A stretch of DNA of 15,698 nucleotides from CANHBY01 sp031376995 (GTDB lineage: Bacteria; Pseudomonadota; Gammaproteobacteria; Burkholderiales; Burkholderiaceae_C): positions 1-15,698 of the forward strand of contig JANMEO010000215.1 in the NCBI GenBank assembly GCA_031376995.1. The letters run 5' to 3'. The position numbers and the translations under genes were made by a program. Positions 7,503 through 14,184 of this stretch are shown here, in pieces. The notes beneath the pieces were generated by a model. That model did not search any database. It was not told where the DNA came from and saw nothing but the letters and a program-made list of their open reading frames with translations. Every line of letters starts with the position of its first letter. The first letter of the stretch is position 1.

Positions 7503-7515
7503 TTACATTTTGTAA
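7503..7515. promoter_or_regulatory. Inverted repeat TTACA-TTT-TGTAA upstream of cbiX
   Basis: A perfect 5-base inverted repeat with a 3-base centre, 24 bases before the cbiX ATG, in the gap shared with the divergent Crp/Fnr gene. The position suits an operator. It does not match the usual Crp (TGTGA-N6-TCACA) or Fnr (TTGAT-N4-ATCAA) sites, so the binding factor is unknown and chance is possible. Confidence 0.3.
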
Positions 7516-7539
7516 CGTCTATTACTGAGAACGAATAAC

Positions 7540-7941
7540 ATGAAATTGGGTGTATTGCTGTTCGCTCACGGCGCTCGTGACCCACGCTGGGCGCTGCCCT
7601 TCGAAGCTGTAGCCCAGCATCTCAAAGCGGGCGCAGCAGCCCTCGAAGTGCGGCTGTCTTTTTTAGAGTTCATGTCGCCAAGCTTGATAGAGGGCGGTGA
7701 ACAATTGGCGTTGGCGGGGTGCACGCAGGTGACCGTGGCCCCGTTGTTTCTGGGCGCTGGGGGGCACGTTCGCAAAGATCTGCCCGTGCTCATGACGCAG
7801 CTGCAGTCTGCCCACCCCAGCATTCATTGGTCATTGATGCCCGCCATTGGCGAAATAGGCAGCGTCAAGACAGCCATGGCTGAAGCCGTGTTGACAGAGG
7901 TGATGGGCGGCGCCCGCAACCCTCAAGGGTTGCCGCGATGA
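7540..7941 (+). CDS. cbiX: CbiX-type sirohydrochlorin chelatase
   Basis: Encodes 133 residues, the size of the short CbiX (CbiXS) class, which works as a homodimer and inserts a divalent metal (cobalt for B12, or iron for siroheme) into sirohydrochlorin. The active-site histidines are visible: H10 in LLFAHGARDPRW and H76 in APLFLGAGGHVRKD, both in the canonical motifs. The region FLEFMSPSLIEG is also typical. It overlaps cysB by four bases (ATGA), so the two are translated together. The next gene controls sulfur assimilation, which needs siroheme for sulfite reductase, so the iron-inserting role is more likely than cobalt; this is inference from context. The ATG has no strong Shine-Dalgarno sequence. 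Confidence 0.9.
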   Translation: MKLGVLLFAHGARDPRWALPFEAVAQHLKAGAAALEVRLSFLEFMSPSLIEGGEQLALAGCTQVTVAPLFLGAGGHVRKDLPVLMTQLQSAHPSIHWSLMPAIGEIGSVKTAMAEAVLTEVMGGARNPQGLPR

Positions 7942-8882
7942 ACCTGCATCAATTTCGCTTCGTGCAAGAGGCCGTCAGACAAAAACTCAACCTGACAGAG
8001 ACAGCCAAAGCGCTTTTCACCTCGCAACCCGGCGTCTCCAAAGCCATCTTAGAGCTCGAATCTGAATTAGGCGTTGATATATTCTCTCGCCACGGCAAAC
8101 GTTTGCGGCGTATCACTGAGCCTGGGCAAGAGGTTCTAAAGTCTATCGACATCATTTTGCGCGAGGTCAACAACCTCAAACGCATTGGTGAAGAGTTTTC
8201 TCAGCAAGACGCAGGCACACTATCCATTGCCACGACCCACACCCAAGCCCGCTACGTCTTGCCTGAACCCCTGGCCCAGTTGCGCAAAAAGTTCTCGAAA
8301 GTCAACATCAGTTTGCATCAAGGCACACCAGAGCAGGTCTCTCAGATGTTGCTCAGTGAGGTGGTTGAAATTGGTCTGGCCACCGAGTCTGTGGCTCAAT
8401 TTGACGATCTGGTCTCACTGCCTTGGTATGAATGGCATCACGTGGTGGTCATGCCGCAAGGGCACCCCATGGCCAAGCTCGAGCACCTGAGTTTGCAAGC
8501 TTTGGCACAACACCCTTTGATCACCTACCACCCCTCTTTTGCCGGCCGAAGCCGCATTGATCAAGCGTTTGCAAAACAAGATCTCCACCCGCGTGTTGCT
8601 TTGGAGGCCATTGACTCCGACGTGATCAAAACTTATGTGCGCAGTGGCTTGGGTGTGGGCATTGTGGCGCACATGGCGATGCAAGAAGAGCCAACGTCCA
8701 GCGAGTTGGTTTGGCGCCCAGCGGGGCATCTGTTTGGGCAAAACACGGCCCGCATTGCCTTCAAACGAGGGGCTTACTTGCGCAGCTTTGTTTATGCTTT
8801 TGTTGAAATGCTGTCTCAACGGCTCAACCGCCATCTCATTGACCAGGCCCTGTGCGGCACTCAAGACAACTACCAACTCTGA
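7938..8882 (+). CDS. cysB: CysB-family LysR-type transcriptional regulator
   Basis: Encodes 314 residues. Residues 1-60 form the LysR winged helix-turn-helix (NLTETAKALFTSQPGVSKAILELESELGVDIFSRHGKRL) and about 90-300 the periplasmic-binding-like effector domain. Strong CysB signatures are SIATTHTQARYVLP, KVNISLHQGTPEQV, the LITYHPSFAGRSRID loop, ALEAIDSDVIKTYVRSGLGVGIVA and GHLFGQNTARIAFKRGAYLRSFVY. CysB senses N-acetylserine or O-acetylserine and activates genes for sulfate transport and reduction to cysteine; Cbl is a close paralogue and cannot be fully excluded. The start codon overlaps the cbiX stop (ATGA). The product ends DNYQL and the gene is closed by a long perfect hairpin shared with the convergent fimV-like gene. 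Confidence 0.93.
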   Translation: MNLHQFRFVQEAVRQKLNLTETAKALFTSQPGVSKAILELESELGVDIFSRHGKRLRRITEPGQEVLKSIDIILREVNNLKRIGEEFSQQDAGTLSIATTHTQARYVLPEPLAQLRKKFSKVNISLHQGTPEQVSQMLLSEVVEIGLATESVAQFDDLVSLPWYEWHHVVVMPQGHPMAKLEHLSLQALAQHPLITYHPSFAGRSRIDQAFAKQDLHPRVALEAIDSDVIKTYVRSGLGVGIVAHMAMQEEPTSSELVWRPAGHLFGQNTARIAFKRGAYLRSFVYAFVEMLSQRLNRHLIDQALCGTQDNYQL

Positions 8883-8898
8883 AGCACTCAAGGTGCCA

Positions 8899-8973
8899 TG
8901 AACCGCCCCGGGTTGATACCCCTCGGAACTGAAGATGCTGTGTTGAATCCTGCGCAAAACCCGGGGCGGTTCA
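8899..8973. terminator. Long perfect inverted repeat between cysB and fimV-like gene
   Basis: TGAACCGCCCCGGGTT (8899-8914) is perfectly complementary to 8958-8973, giving a GC-rich 16-bp stem with a 43-base loop. The right arm contains the fimV-like stop codon. It can act on both converging transcripts. There is no T tract, so it may act as a structural 3' barrier more than as a classic intrinsic terminator. Its loop contains most of dispersed repeat copy 1. Confidence 0.65.
8910..8940 (+). repeat. Dispersed repeat, copy 1
   Basis: GGGT-TGAT-ACCC followed by C and TCGGAACTGAAGATGCTG. It shares 25 identical consecutive bases with copy 2 and lies in the cysB/fimV-like convergent gap, mostly inside the loop of the 16-bp inverted repeat. 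Confidence 0.9.
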
Positions 8974-10614
8974 GCTCGCAGAGCCAGGCGCCGCGCTCAG
9001 TGGCAATTCGACATCCAACACAGTGCTGCGATGACTTTGTTCCAGCAAGTCTTTCACAACCGAGTTGAGCATCAGCAAGTCACGAAAGGCCGACAACTCA
9101 AACTTCACCCCGGGTCCATCTCGCTTCATGATCAGGCTCTCAAGCAACTTCAACGTTGCCACCGAGTCAGACCAGCTCGACTCAAGCCTGGCACGCACCA
9201 CGGGGTAGTCTTCCAAACCCCGAGCCACCGAAGGGTCAGCGCCCCATGGCGGAATGTTGGCGTTGAACCGCCGATGAAACCGAGACCGTAGCTGCTCGTA
9301 AGCCATTTGCTCGCCCCGATGCTGGTAAATATCCATCAGCTTGATGTAAGCCAGCGGGCTGGAATCTTGCTTGGCGTGGCCACTGAGCAAGTCGATAGCC
9401 GCCTGCTCGTTGCCCAGCGCAATCAAAAAGTCAGCCTGTTGGTCCAGGTCAACCAGGTCGCTGACGACCGGTTCGTCTTCAAACAGTACTGGGGGCGTCT
9501 CCTTTTCGATAGGCTTTTCTGCAACCACAGCCTTACGCGGCTCTTGCATCAATACAGGCTCTTTCGGTTCAACCGAGGCCGCTGCCGACTTGAGCACAGG
9601 TACATCACGCCAATCTGGCTGGACGTTGGGGTTGAATATTGAAGACACTTGAAACTGTGGCGTGGGTTGACGGCGCGGGCGAAGCCAAAGAGCCAGTAGC
9701 CCCAGGCCCATCACGCCAATGACCCCACAAAGAATCCACACAATCGGTGGCTGTGCCGATTGGCGAGCCCGCTCCGTCTGAAGCGCCATTTCAGTCACTT
9801 TCAGTTTATCTTTCAATGCTTCCATGCTGTCTCGCACGCTTTGATTTTCAGCACTGATCTGCTTGAGCATGTTCTCAAGCTGCCCCAACAGGCCTATCTG
9901 GGTGCTGATACTGTTGGTTTGTTCCAAATTTTTTGCCGAGCCTGACAGTGCCCCCGCAGACATGTCCGGCGCCTCCAAACTCAAGCGTGAACCGCCACGC
10001 GAACTGGCTGTGGCCCGACGGTCCGAACTGCCCTTGGGCCGTTGCTTCTTCAATTTGATGTCGCCCCGAGCATTGAAAGCCGAAGGCGCGCGTCCCTGTG
10101 TCGAGGCCGTCAACCTGGGTGAAGACATCAGGTCTGAACTGTCAACTTGAGGGTCAATGGCCGAGGTGGATGAGGCCAAATCCGCATTCTCACCATCGAG
10201 CCTACGGCCATCTAAGACAAAGCCTGGCGGGTCAATCAGCAGCACAAAACGCCTTGTCAATGGCGACTCGCACCCTAAGCTGAGCGAAACACTCACCACC
10301 GGCTCGATGATGTTGATCTCGGAGATCAACTGAATCATGTAGAGCGCCCCACCACGCCCAGGCTGCAACTGCAGGCGAATCTGACGCGGGCTTAATTGCG
10401 TCTCACCCACCTCGACCACAGGCTTAATGCAGTGCACTGGAGGGGGAGTTTTTTCATGAGCCCCCCCCAACACAGGGATGGTCACATCCAAGCGAGCACC
10501 CAGAATAGAATTGCTTTTGACCTCGCCAATGCCCAGTGCCCAAGCTACAGAGGTGCATGACAAAAGCACTGCACCCATACCCACAAGACCCAGTGAACTT
10601 GACACTTGCGACAT
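8971..10614 (-). CDS. FimV-like inner-membrane/periplasmic protein (short form)
   Basis: Encodes 547 residues. A signal peptide (about 1-26, ending SVAWA) leads into ALGIGEVKSNSILGARLDVTIPVL, the conserved FimV N-terminal start. The rest of the N-terminal domain (to about 130) follows; then a low-complexity linker, a coiled coil (about 228-286), a single membrane helix (about 291-311, IVWILCGVIGVMGLGLLALWL), and a cytoplasmic TPR-like C-terminal part with VDLDQQADFLIALGNEQAAIDLL, the hallmark FimV C-terminal motif. FimV scaffolds assemble type IV pili and polar machinery. A LysM peptidoglycan-binding motif is not evident, and the protein is much shorter than the roughly 900-residue Pseudomonas FimV, so it may be a paralogue. 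Residues 49-51 are encoded across a G8 run. The start is ATG at 10614 with a weak GGATGG upstream. Confidence 0.75.
   Translation of the reverse strand: MSQVSSSLGLVGMGAVLLSCTSVAWALGIGEVKSNSILGARLDVTIPVLGGAHEKTPPPVHCIKPVVEVGETQLSPRQIRLQLQPGRGGALYMIQLISEINIIEPVVSVSLSLGCESPLTRRFVLLIDPPGFVLDGRRLDGENADLASSTSAIDPQVDSSDLMSSPRLTASTQGRAPSAFNARGDIKLKKQRPKGSSDRRATASSRGGSRLSLEAPDMSAGALSGSAKNLEQTNSISTQIGLLGQLENMLKQISAENQSVRDSMEALKDKLKVTEMALQTERARQSAQPPIVWILCGVIGVMGLGLLALWLRPRRQPTPQFQVSSIFNPNVQPDWRDVPVLKSAAASVEPKEPVLMQEPRKAVVAEKPIEKETPPVLFEDEPVVSDLVDLDQQADFLIALGNEQAAIDLLSGHAKQDSSPLAYIKLMDIYQHRGEQMAYEQLRSRFHRRFNANIPPWGADPSVARGLEDYPVVRARLESSWSDSVATLKLLESLIMKRDGPGVKFELSAFRDLLMLNSVVKDLLEQSHRSTVLDVELPLSAAPGSAS
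10461..10468 (-). repeat. G8 homopolymer in early fimV-like coding sequence
   Basis: Eight G on the coding strand spanning codons 49-51 (Leu-Gly-Gly), closely followed by an A6 run. A one-base length change would truncate the protein soon after the signal peptide. Confidence 0.9.
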
Positions 10615-10672
10615 GCTGGCCCATCCGTCGAAGACAGAGCGCTTAAGCTCGAAACAACAGGCTGGCCCAACT

Positions 10673-10699
10673 GACCCTGCGGCTCATCGCAGCAGGGTC
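10673..10699. terminator. Hairpin near the end of the small minus-strand ORF
   Basis: GACCCTGC (10673-10680) pairs perfectly with GCAGGGTC (10692-10699) around an 11-base loop. It surrounds the stop codon of the weak ORF at 10684-10953 and lies just upstream of the fimV-like gene. No T tract follows on the minus strand, so its role is uncertain. Confidence 0.35.
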
Positions 10700-10953
10700 C
10701 CTGTTCGCCAACGCAGCATCCCAAGCCCGTCTACGGCACTCCAATTGCGCAGTTCCACCGAAGCCTCCCGAGTCGGCAAATTCATTATTGGAATTTGACA
10801 CAGCCAAGAGCCTGGCAGTTCAATGAGATAAGCCGCAAAAACACCCCTGACAGCACGATGTACCTGAAAATGCTGTGTTGGCAAAGGGCCTGAAGGGATG
10901 AGATGGAAGGCGAAAAGCAAAGCAATACCTATGCGTATTGCGAGCAATTTCAA
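10684..10953 (-). CDS. Hypothetical small ORF upstream of fimV-like gene (weak)
   Basis: An 89-residue frame with only a TTG start. The N-terminus KLLAIRIGIALLFAFHLI could be a signal or membrane segment, and the rest (PSGPLPTQHFQVHRAVRG, then LPGSWLCQIPIMNLP and WSAVDGLGMLRWRTG) is not recognised. It occupies most of the 380-base stretch (10615-10994) between the fimV-like gene and the 277-residue gene. Apart from this frame, that stretch holds the hairpin at 10673-10699 and a degenerate copy of the dispersed repeat at 10864-10880. An AAAGGA motif lies about 25 bases upstream of the TTG, too far to serve as its ribosome-binding site. It could be a small exported protein or noncoding sequence. 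Confidence 0.25.
   Translation of the reverse strand: MKLLAIRIGIALLFAFHLIPSGPLPTQHFQVHRAVRGVFAAYLIELPGSWLCQIPIMNLPTREASVELRNWSAVDGLGMLRWRTGTLLR
10864..10880 (+). repeat. Possible degenerate copy of the dispersed repeat
   Basis: CTGAAAATGCTGTGTTG matches bases 8929-8945 of copy 1 at 16 of 17 positions, including the flank beyond the shared core. The palindrome part is not recognisable here. Confidence 0.4.
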
Positions 10954-10994
10954 CGCTGCAGATCGCTCTTCACGTCCTTTGACGACACCGCACT

Positions 10995-11828
10995 TCAGGT
11001 TGGGTATACCCCTCGGAACTGAAGATGCTGGCTGGACACGTCGTTTGGAGAGTGAGGAGGCAAGGCGAAAACCGCATCAACATGCTGCGACTGGGATAAG
11101 ATTTGTGATGCGGCAGACTCGTTTTTCAAGTGGCTTCGCAACACGGATTTTTGGGTTTCGAGGGGTACCCGCTCAACCGCAGTCACACGCAGCTGCTCTT
11201 GAGCCGCCACTAGAAAAAGCCGATGCAAGAAGGCCACAAGATCTTTAGAAGGTACCGAGATTTGCGCCCTCAAGTACAAAAGGCCTCGTAAAGTCATCAA
11301 GACAAACGGAATGTCTTCAGGCAGCCATTGCGTCGCCAACGCCTCCAAGGCTCGCGCCAAACAACCCTCAAGCCACCATGTGGCGACGCTAGGTGAATTG
11401 GACCAGACCCCGAAACGATTGCTCAAAATCTTGTGAGCTCCCAAGCTGACCTTAGGGTGCATGGCCAGCCAACGCATTTCCTCTGGAGTTGAGTCATCGA
11501 TGATGGTTTGAGTCGTTTGCGTGTACTGCTCAAAAGCTCGACCCTCCAGCAGCTCAACCAAAGACTGATTCAACACCAGCATCTGCAAATCAGAATGTGC
11601 AGAGAGCTCCATGCGCAAGCGCAGCTCACGCCCAACGATATAACTTCGCTGACTCAGCCCCCACTCTAATCGCCAAGAATGTTGACCCCAAGCGCCATCT
11701 ATAGAAAAACCATCCCCCACACGCATGCGCTTGAAACTCCAGCCGCTCTGACGCGACCACACCTCGAGCTCATCGACGTCAAAAACCTCCTCACTGCTGG
11801 CCAGCCAACGTTTGACTTTTTCAAGCAT
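10995..11828 (-). CDS. Unrecognised 277-residue protein
   Basis: I do not recognise this protein. The start is well supported: AGGGGGGAAG precedes the ATG at 11828 (MLEKVKRWLASSEEVF); a TTG one codon upstream is also in frame. The sequence is rich in Trp and Leu, with no signal peptide or obvious membrane helix. Residues about 25-75 (SGWSFKRMRVGDGFSIDGAWGQHSWRLEWG) look like a compact beta-rich domain, and 140-220 are mostly helical. The last roughly 45 residues look like captured repeat DNA: the stretch SVLRSHLKNESAA is read from a 37-base repeat also found in the astA-astB gap, and the final QHLQFRGVYPT is read from dispersed repeat copy 2. The original C-terminus may therefore have been shorter or different. 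It is divergent from the GST gene across about 90 bases. Confidence 0.65.
   Translation of the reverse strand: MLEKVKRWLASSEEVFDVDELEVWSRQSGWSFKRMRVGDGFSIDGAWGQHSWRLEWGLSQRSYIVGRELRLRMELSAHSDLQMLVLNQSLVELLEGRAFEQYTQTTQTIIDDSTPEEMRWLAMHPKVSLGAHKILSNRFGVWSNSPSVATWWLEGCLARALEALATQWLPEDIPFVLMTLRGLLYLRAQISVPSKDLVAFLHRLFLVAAQEQLRVTAVERVPLETQKSVLRSHLKNESAASQILSQSQHVDAVFALPPHSPNDVSSQHLQFRGVYPT
11002..11031 (+). repeat. Dispersed repeat, copy 2
   Basis: Perfect 10-base palindrome GGGTATACCC (11002-11011) followed by C and the tail TCGGAACTGAAGATGCTGG (11013-11031). It lies within the last codons of the 277-residue gene, on the opposite strand. Confidence 0.92.
11110..11146. repeat. Second dispersed repeat, copy A
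   Basis: 37 bases beginning GCGGCAGAC and ending GCAACACGG, identical at 30 of 37 ungapped positions to 14143-14179. It lies in the 3' part of the 277-residue gene, about 80 bases from dispersed repeat copy 2. Confidence 0.6.
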
Positions 11829-11921
11829 CAAATCTTCCCCCCTAGCCAGCCAGGTTAAAGTTAAGAGATCAACACCATAGCAACACCCCCATCAACACTG
11901 AAAACCAACACGGAGCACTGC

Positions 11922-12614
11922 ATGATCGAGGTTTATTCATGGGCCACACCTAACGGGCACAAAGTTCACATCATGTTGGAAGAATGTGGTTTAGCTTACC
12001 GAGTTCAGCCCGTGGATATCGGTGCAGGAGAGCAGTTCAACCCCTCTTTTCTCGCGATCAGTCCAAACAACAAAATACCCGCTATCATCGATCCGCTAGG
12101 GCCTGATGGTAAGCCCCTCTCCATGTTCGAGTCAGGCGCCATCTTGCTTTACCTGGCTTCCAAAACAGGGTGTTTTTTGCCTCAAGACACTCGCGAAAAA
12201 TTTGAAGTGTTGCAATGGCTGATGTTTCAAATGGGCGGTTTAGGTCCCATGCTGGGCCAGGCCCATCACTTCAGAATCTACGCTCCCTAAAAAATCCAGT
12301 ATGCGATCGATCGATACACCAAAGAGGCCAACCGACTCTATGGTGTTCTTGAGCAGCAGCTCAGCCGTTATGCTTATGTGGCTGGTCATGAGTACACCAT
12401 CGCCGACATCGCCATCTACCCTTGGATAAATTCCTGGAAAAACCAAGGCATTGACTTGCCAGACTACCCCCAGTTGCAACACTGGTTTGAGAGCATAGGA
12501 CGCCGACCCGCCGTTCAGCGCGGCATGGCAGTTCTCACCCAGCTGCGCCGACCCCTCACAGACAGCGCCGCCCAAGAGGCCTTATTTGGTGACCAACAAT
12601 ACCAACGTCGCTGA
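11922..12614 (+). pseudogene. Glutathione S-transferase gene with an in-frame stop
   Basis: A GST-family frame of 231 codons interrupted at codon 123 by TAA (12288-12290). Before it, MIEVYSWATPNGHKVHIMLEECGL opens the thioredoxin-fold domain (about residues 1-80, with NKIPAIIDP and FESGAILLYLASKTG glutathione-site motifs), and GPMLGQAHHFRIYAP begins the helical domain. After the stop the same frame continues KIQYAIDRYTKEANRLYGVLE, then YTIADIAIYPWINSWKNQGI and IGRRPAVQRGM to a normal stop at 12614. YfcG/GstB-like relatives have P-E-K-I-x-Y at this point, so a GAA (Glu) to TAA change is the simplest explanation. Each half stays conserved, so the mutation is recent, or is a sequencing error. 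GGAG precedes the ATG at good spacing. YfcG-like enzymes act on disulfides or electrophiles with glutathione. Confidence 0.85.
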
Positions 12615-12716
12615 TGGCTGGCTGCCGCCACTGATGCCCACAACCTTTGATCGCGGTGGCGCGCAGACAAGTTGGCGAATGGGCAAGCCGCTCAAAAAAT
12701 GGGTTTCAAGTTGTCG

Positions 12717-12759
12717 GGGTATATACCCAGCATCTTCAGTTCCGATGGGTATATAACCC
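12717..12759 (-). repeat. Dispersed repeat, copy 3, with palindromes on both sides
   Basis: On the minus strand, GGGT-TATAT-ACCC then A and TCGGAACTGAAGATGCTGG. The tail runs into a second palindrome GGGTATATACCC (12717-12728). The minus-strand TGA inside the tail (12736-12738) is the astB stop codon, so the repeat encodes the last residues of AstB. Confidence 0.92.
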
Positions 12760-14097
12760 GGGCAAATCCAACACAGACTCCAGCTCCCGAAGCGCGGCAT
12801 CCACCTCGGTGACCCACGTGGGGTCAGACAAGTCTTGCACATGGAGCCGCTCTCGGTAGTGATGCCGAACCCAGTCAGTCAATACCGCATGCATAGACTT
12901 GTCGATCAAGACACGCCCGCGCACCGCAGCCATTTGCTCATCGTTGAGGACCACGCGCAAGCGCAAACACGCAGGCCCCCCGCCATTGCGCATACTCTGA
13001 CGCAGATCAAAAACTGCCACCTCTCGAATCGGCCCCCCTGAGCGCAGCAGCTTGTCGAGATAAGCACTGACACGTGGATTCTCGCGACACTGTGCAGGAA
13101 CAAGCAACAACATACCCCCCGCTGGCAGCTCAAGCAGTTGGCTGTTAAAAAGATAAGACTCAACGAGGTCTTGCAAACTGATCTCGGCCCTCGAAACGCG
13201 CACCACCTGAAGATCAAACCCAGCCCCGGCACAGGCTTGCTGCAGAGCAGCCAAGCCCTCAGACTCATCCCAAAATGCGTCTTCATGATAGAAAAGCAAA
13301 TTGAGATGACTCACAGCAATAACATCGTTGTGAAAAACACCTGCATCAATGGCAGCAGGGTTCTGCCGTATAAATACCGTTCGATCCGGGGCAAGGGTGT
13401 GTTTTCGGGCAACTGCCCGCGAGGCCTCAAGCGTTTGACGAGCCTGAAATCGCCTAGGGCCATCAAACCCCTGACCCTGACCCTGACCCAATGCACTGCG
13501 CCCAAACACAAAGCACTCAACGCCAGGCTCACCATGACTGCGCGCAAACCGCATGTGGTTGGCTGCGCCCTCATCCCCCAAGGCGCCAGAGTCTGGAAGT
13601 GCTGGGTGGATAACAAAGTGCCGAGTGTCACCAAAAATTAACTGCAGGGCCCGGGTGCTTGAGGGGTGTTCTTGAGATCGGTGCAACTTCGCGTTCAAAT
13701 TTGCAGGCGTGAAATGCACTCGGGCATCCAGCGTGTCGGGTGAGGGGCTGACCGTAGCGGTATTGGCAGCCCACATCGCCGAAGCTGAACAAGCGGCACA
13801 CAGCAAGGCGGGTTCTTCAAGCTGGGCAGCGAGCAACACCTGCTGATCGCTGCCGGCAAACCCCAAACGACGAAGCAAGGCAAAATCGGGTCGGTGATGT
13901 GGGGGCAACACAGCCTGAAGCAACCCACGCTCGGCCAAGGCCAACATTTTGTCCAGGCCTTGAAGCGCCGCCTCACGAGGGTTGGACACCTCACCACGGC
14001 TGCTCGTGGATGCCATATTGCCCGACGATAAGCCGGCATAGTGGTGGCTCGGCCCCACCAGCCCATCAAAATTCACCTCATGAAAATGCAACGTCAT
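12736..14097 (-). CDS. astB: N-succinylarginine dihydrolase
   Basis: Encodes 453 residues from the chosen start. AstB hydrolyses N2-succinylarginine to succinylornithine, two ammonia and CO2, step 2 of arginine degradation. The start MTLHFHEVNFDGLVGPSHHYAGLSSGN matches the family. Catalytic residues are visible in their motifs: Glu in GALGDEGAANH, His in AGVFHNDVIAV, and the nucleophile Cys in RNGGGPACLRLRV. An in-frame ATG at 14127 would add ten residues (MRPTNLTSHP); neither start has a clear ribosome-binding site, and 14097 better fits the family length (about 447). A CCCTGA repeat (3.5 units, 13469-13489) encodes a GQGQGQG insert. The C-terminus (LYTHRN) and the stop codon come from dispersed repeat copy 3. 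It follows astA by 57-87 bases on the same strand. Confidence 0.95.
   Translation of the reverse strand: MTLHFHEVNFDGLVGPSHHYAGLSSGNMASTSSRGEVSNPREAALQGLDKMLALAERGLLQAVLPPHHRPDFALLRRLGFAGSDQQVLLAAQLEEPALLCAACSASAMWAANTATVSPSPDTLDARVHFTPANLNAKLHRSQEHPSSTRALQLIFGDTRHFVIHPALPDSGALGDEGAANHMRFARSHGEPGVECFVFGRSALGQGQGQGFDGPRRFQARQTLEASRAVARKHTLAPDRTVFIRQNPAAIDAGVFHNDVIAVSHLNLLFYHEDAFWDESEGLAALQQACAGAGFDLQVVRVSRAEISLQDLVESYLFNSQLLELPAGGMLLLVPAQCRENPRVSAYLDKLLRSGGPIREVAVFDLRQSMRNGGGPACLRLRVVLNDEQMAAVRGRVLIDKSMHAVLTDWVRHHYRERLHVQDLSDPTWVTEVDAALRELESVLDLPGLYTHRN
13469..13489. repeat. Hexanucleotide repeat in astB
   Basis: Three and a half CCCTGA units on the plus strand, read on the minus strand as alternating Gly-Gln. 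Unit-length changes would keep the frame, so they would only vary the loop length. Confidence 0.85.
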
Positions 14098-14142
14098 CGG
14101 GTGGCTCGTTAAGTTGGTGGGGCGCATAGCAATGTTTGCAAC

Positions 14143-14179
14143 GCGGCAGACCGCTTTTTCAAACAGCTTGGCAACACGG
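14143..14179. repeat. Second dispersed repeat, copy B
   Basis: 37 bases in the astA-astB gap, from GCGGCAGAC to GCAACACGG, matching 11110-11146 at 30 of 37 positions. A shared TTTG lies a few bases outside the left edge. Confidence 0.6.
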
Positions 14180-14184
14180 TATCT

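Noticed and set aside
8415..8957. 180-residue frame antisense to cysB
   Set aside because: Antisense to a well-conserved LysR gene; the N-terminus is just a translation of repeat copy 1 and the cysB/fimV gap.
12645..12715. Third copy of the 37-base repeat beside repeat copy 3
   Set aside because: Only short pieces such as GCAGAC resemble it and they do not align without several gaps.
13138..13641. 167-residue plus-strand frame antisense to astB
   Set aside because: Shadow frame across conserved AstB catalytic regions with no domain of its own.
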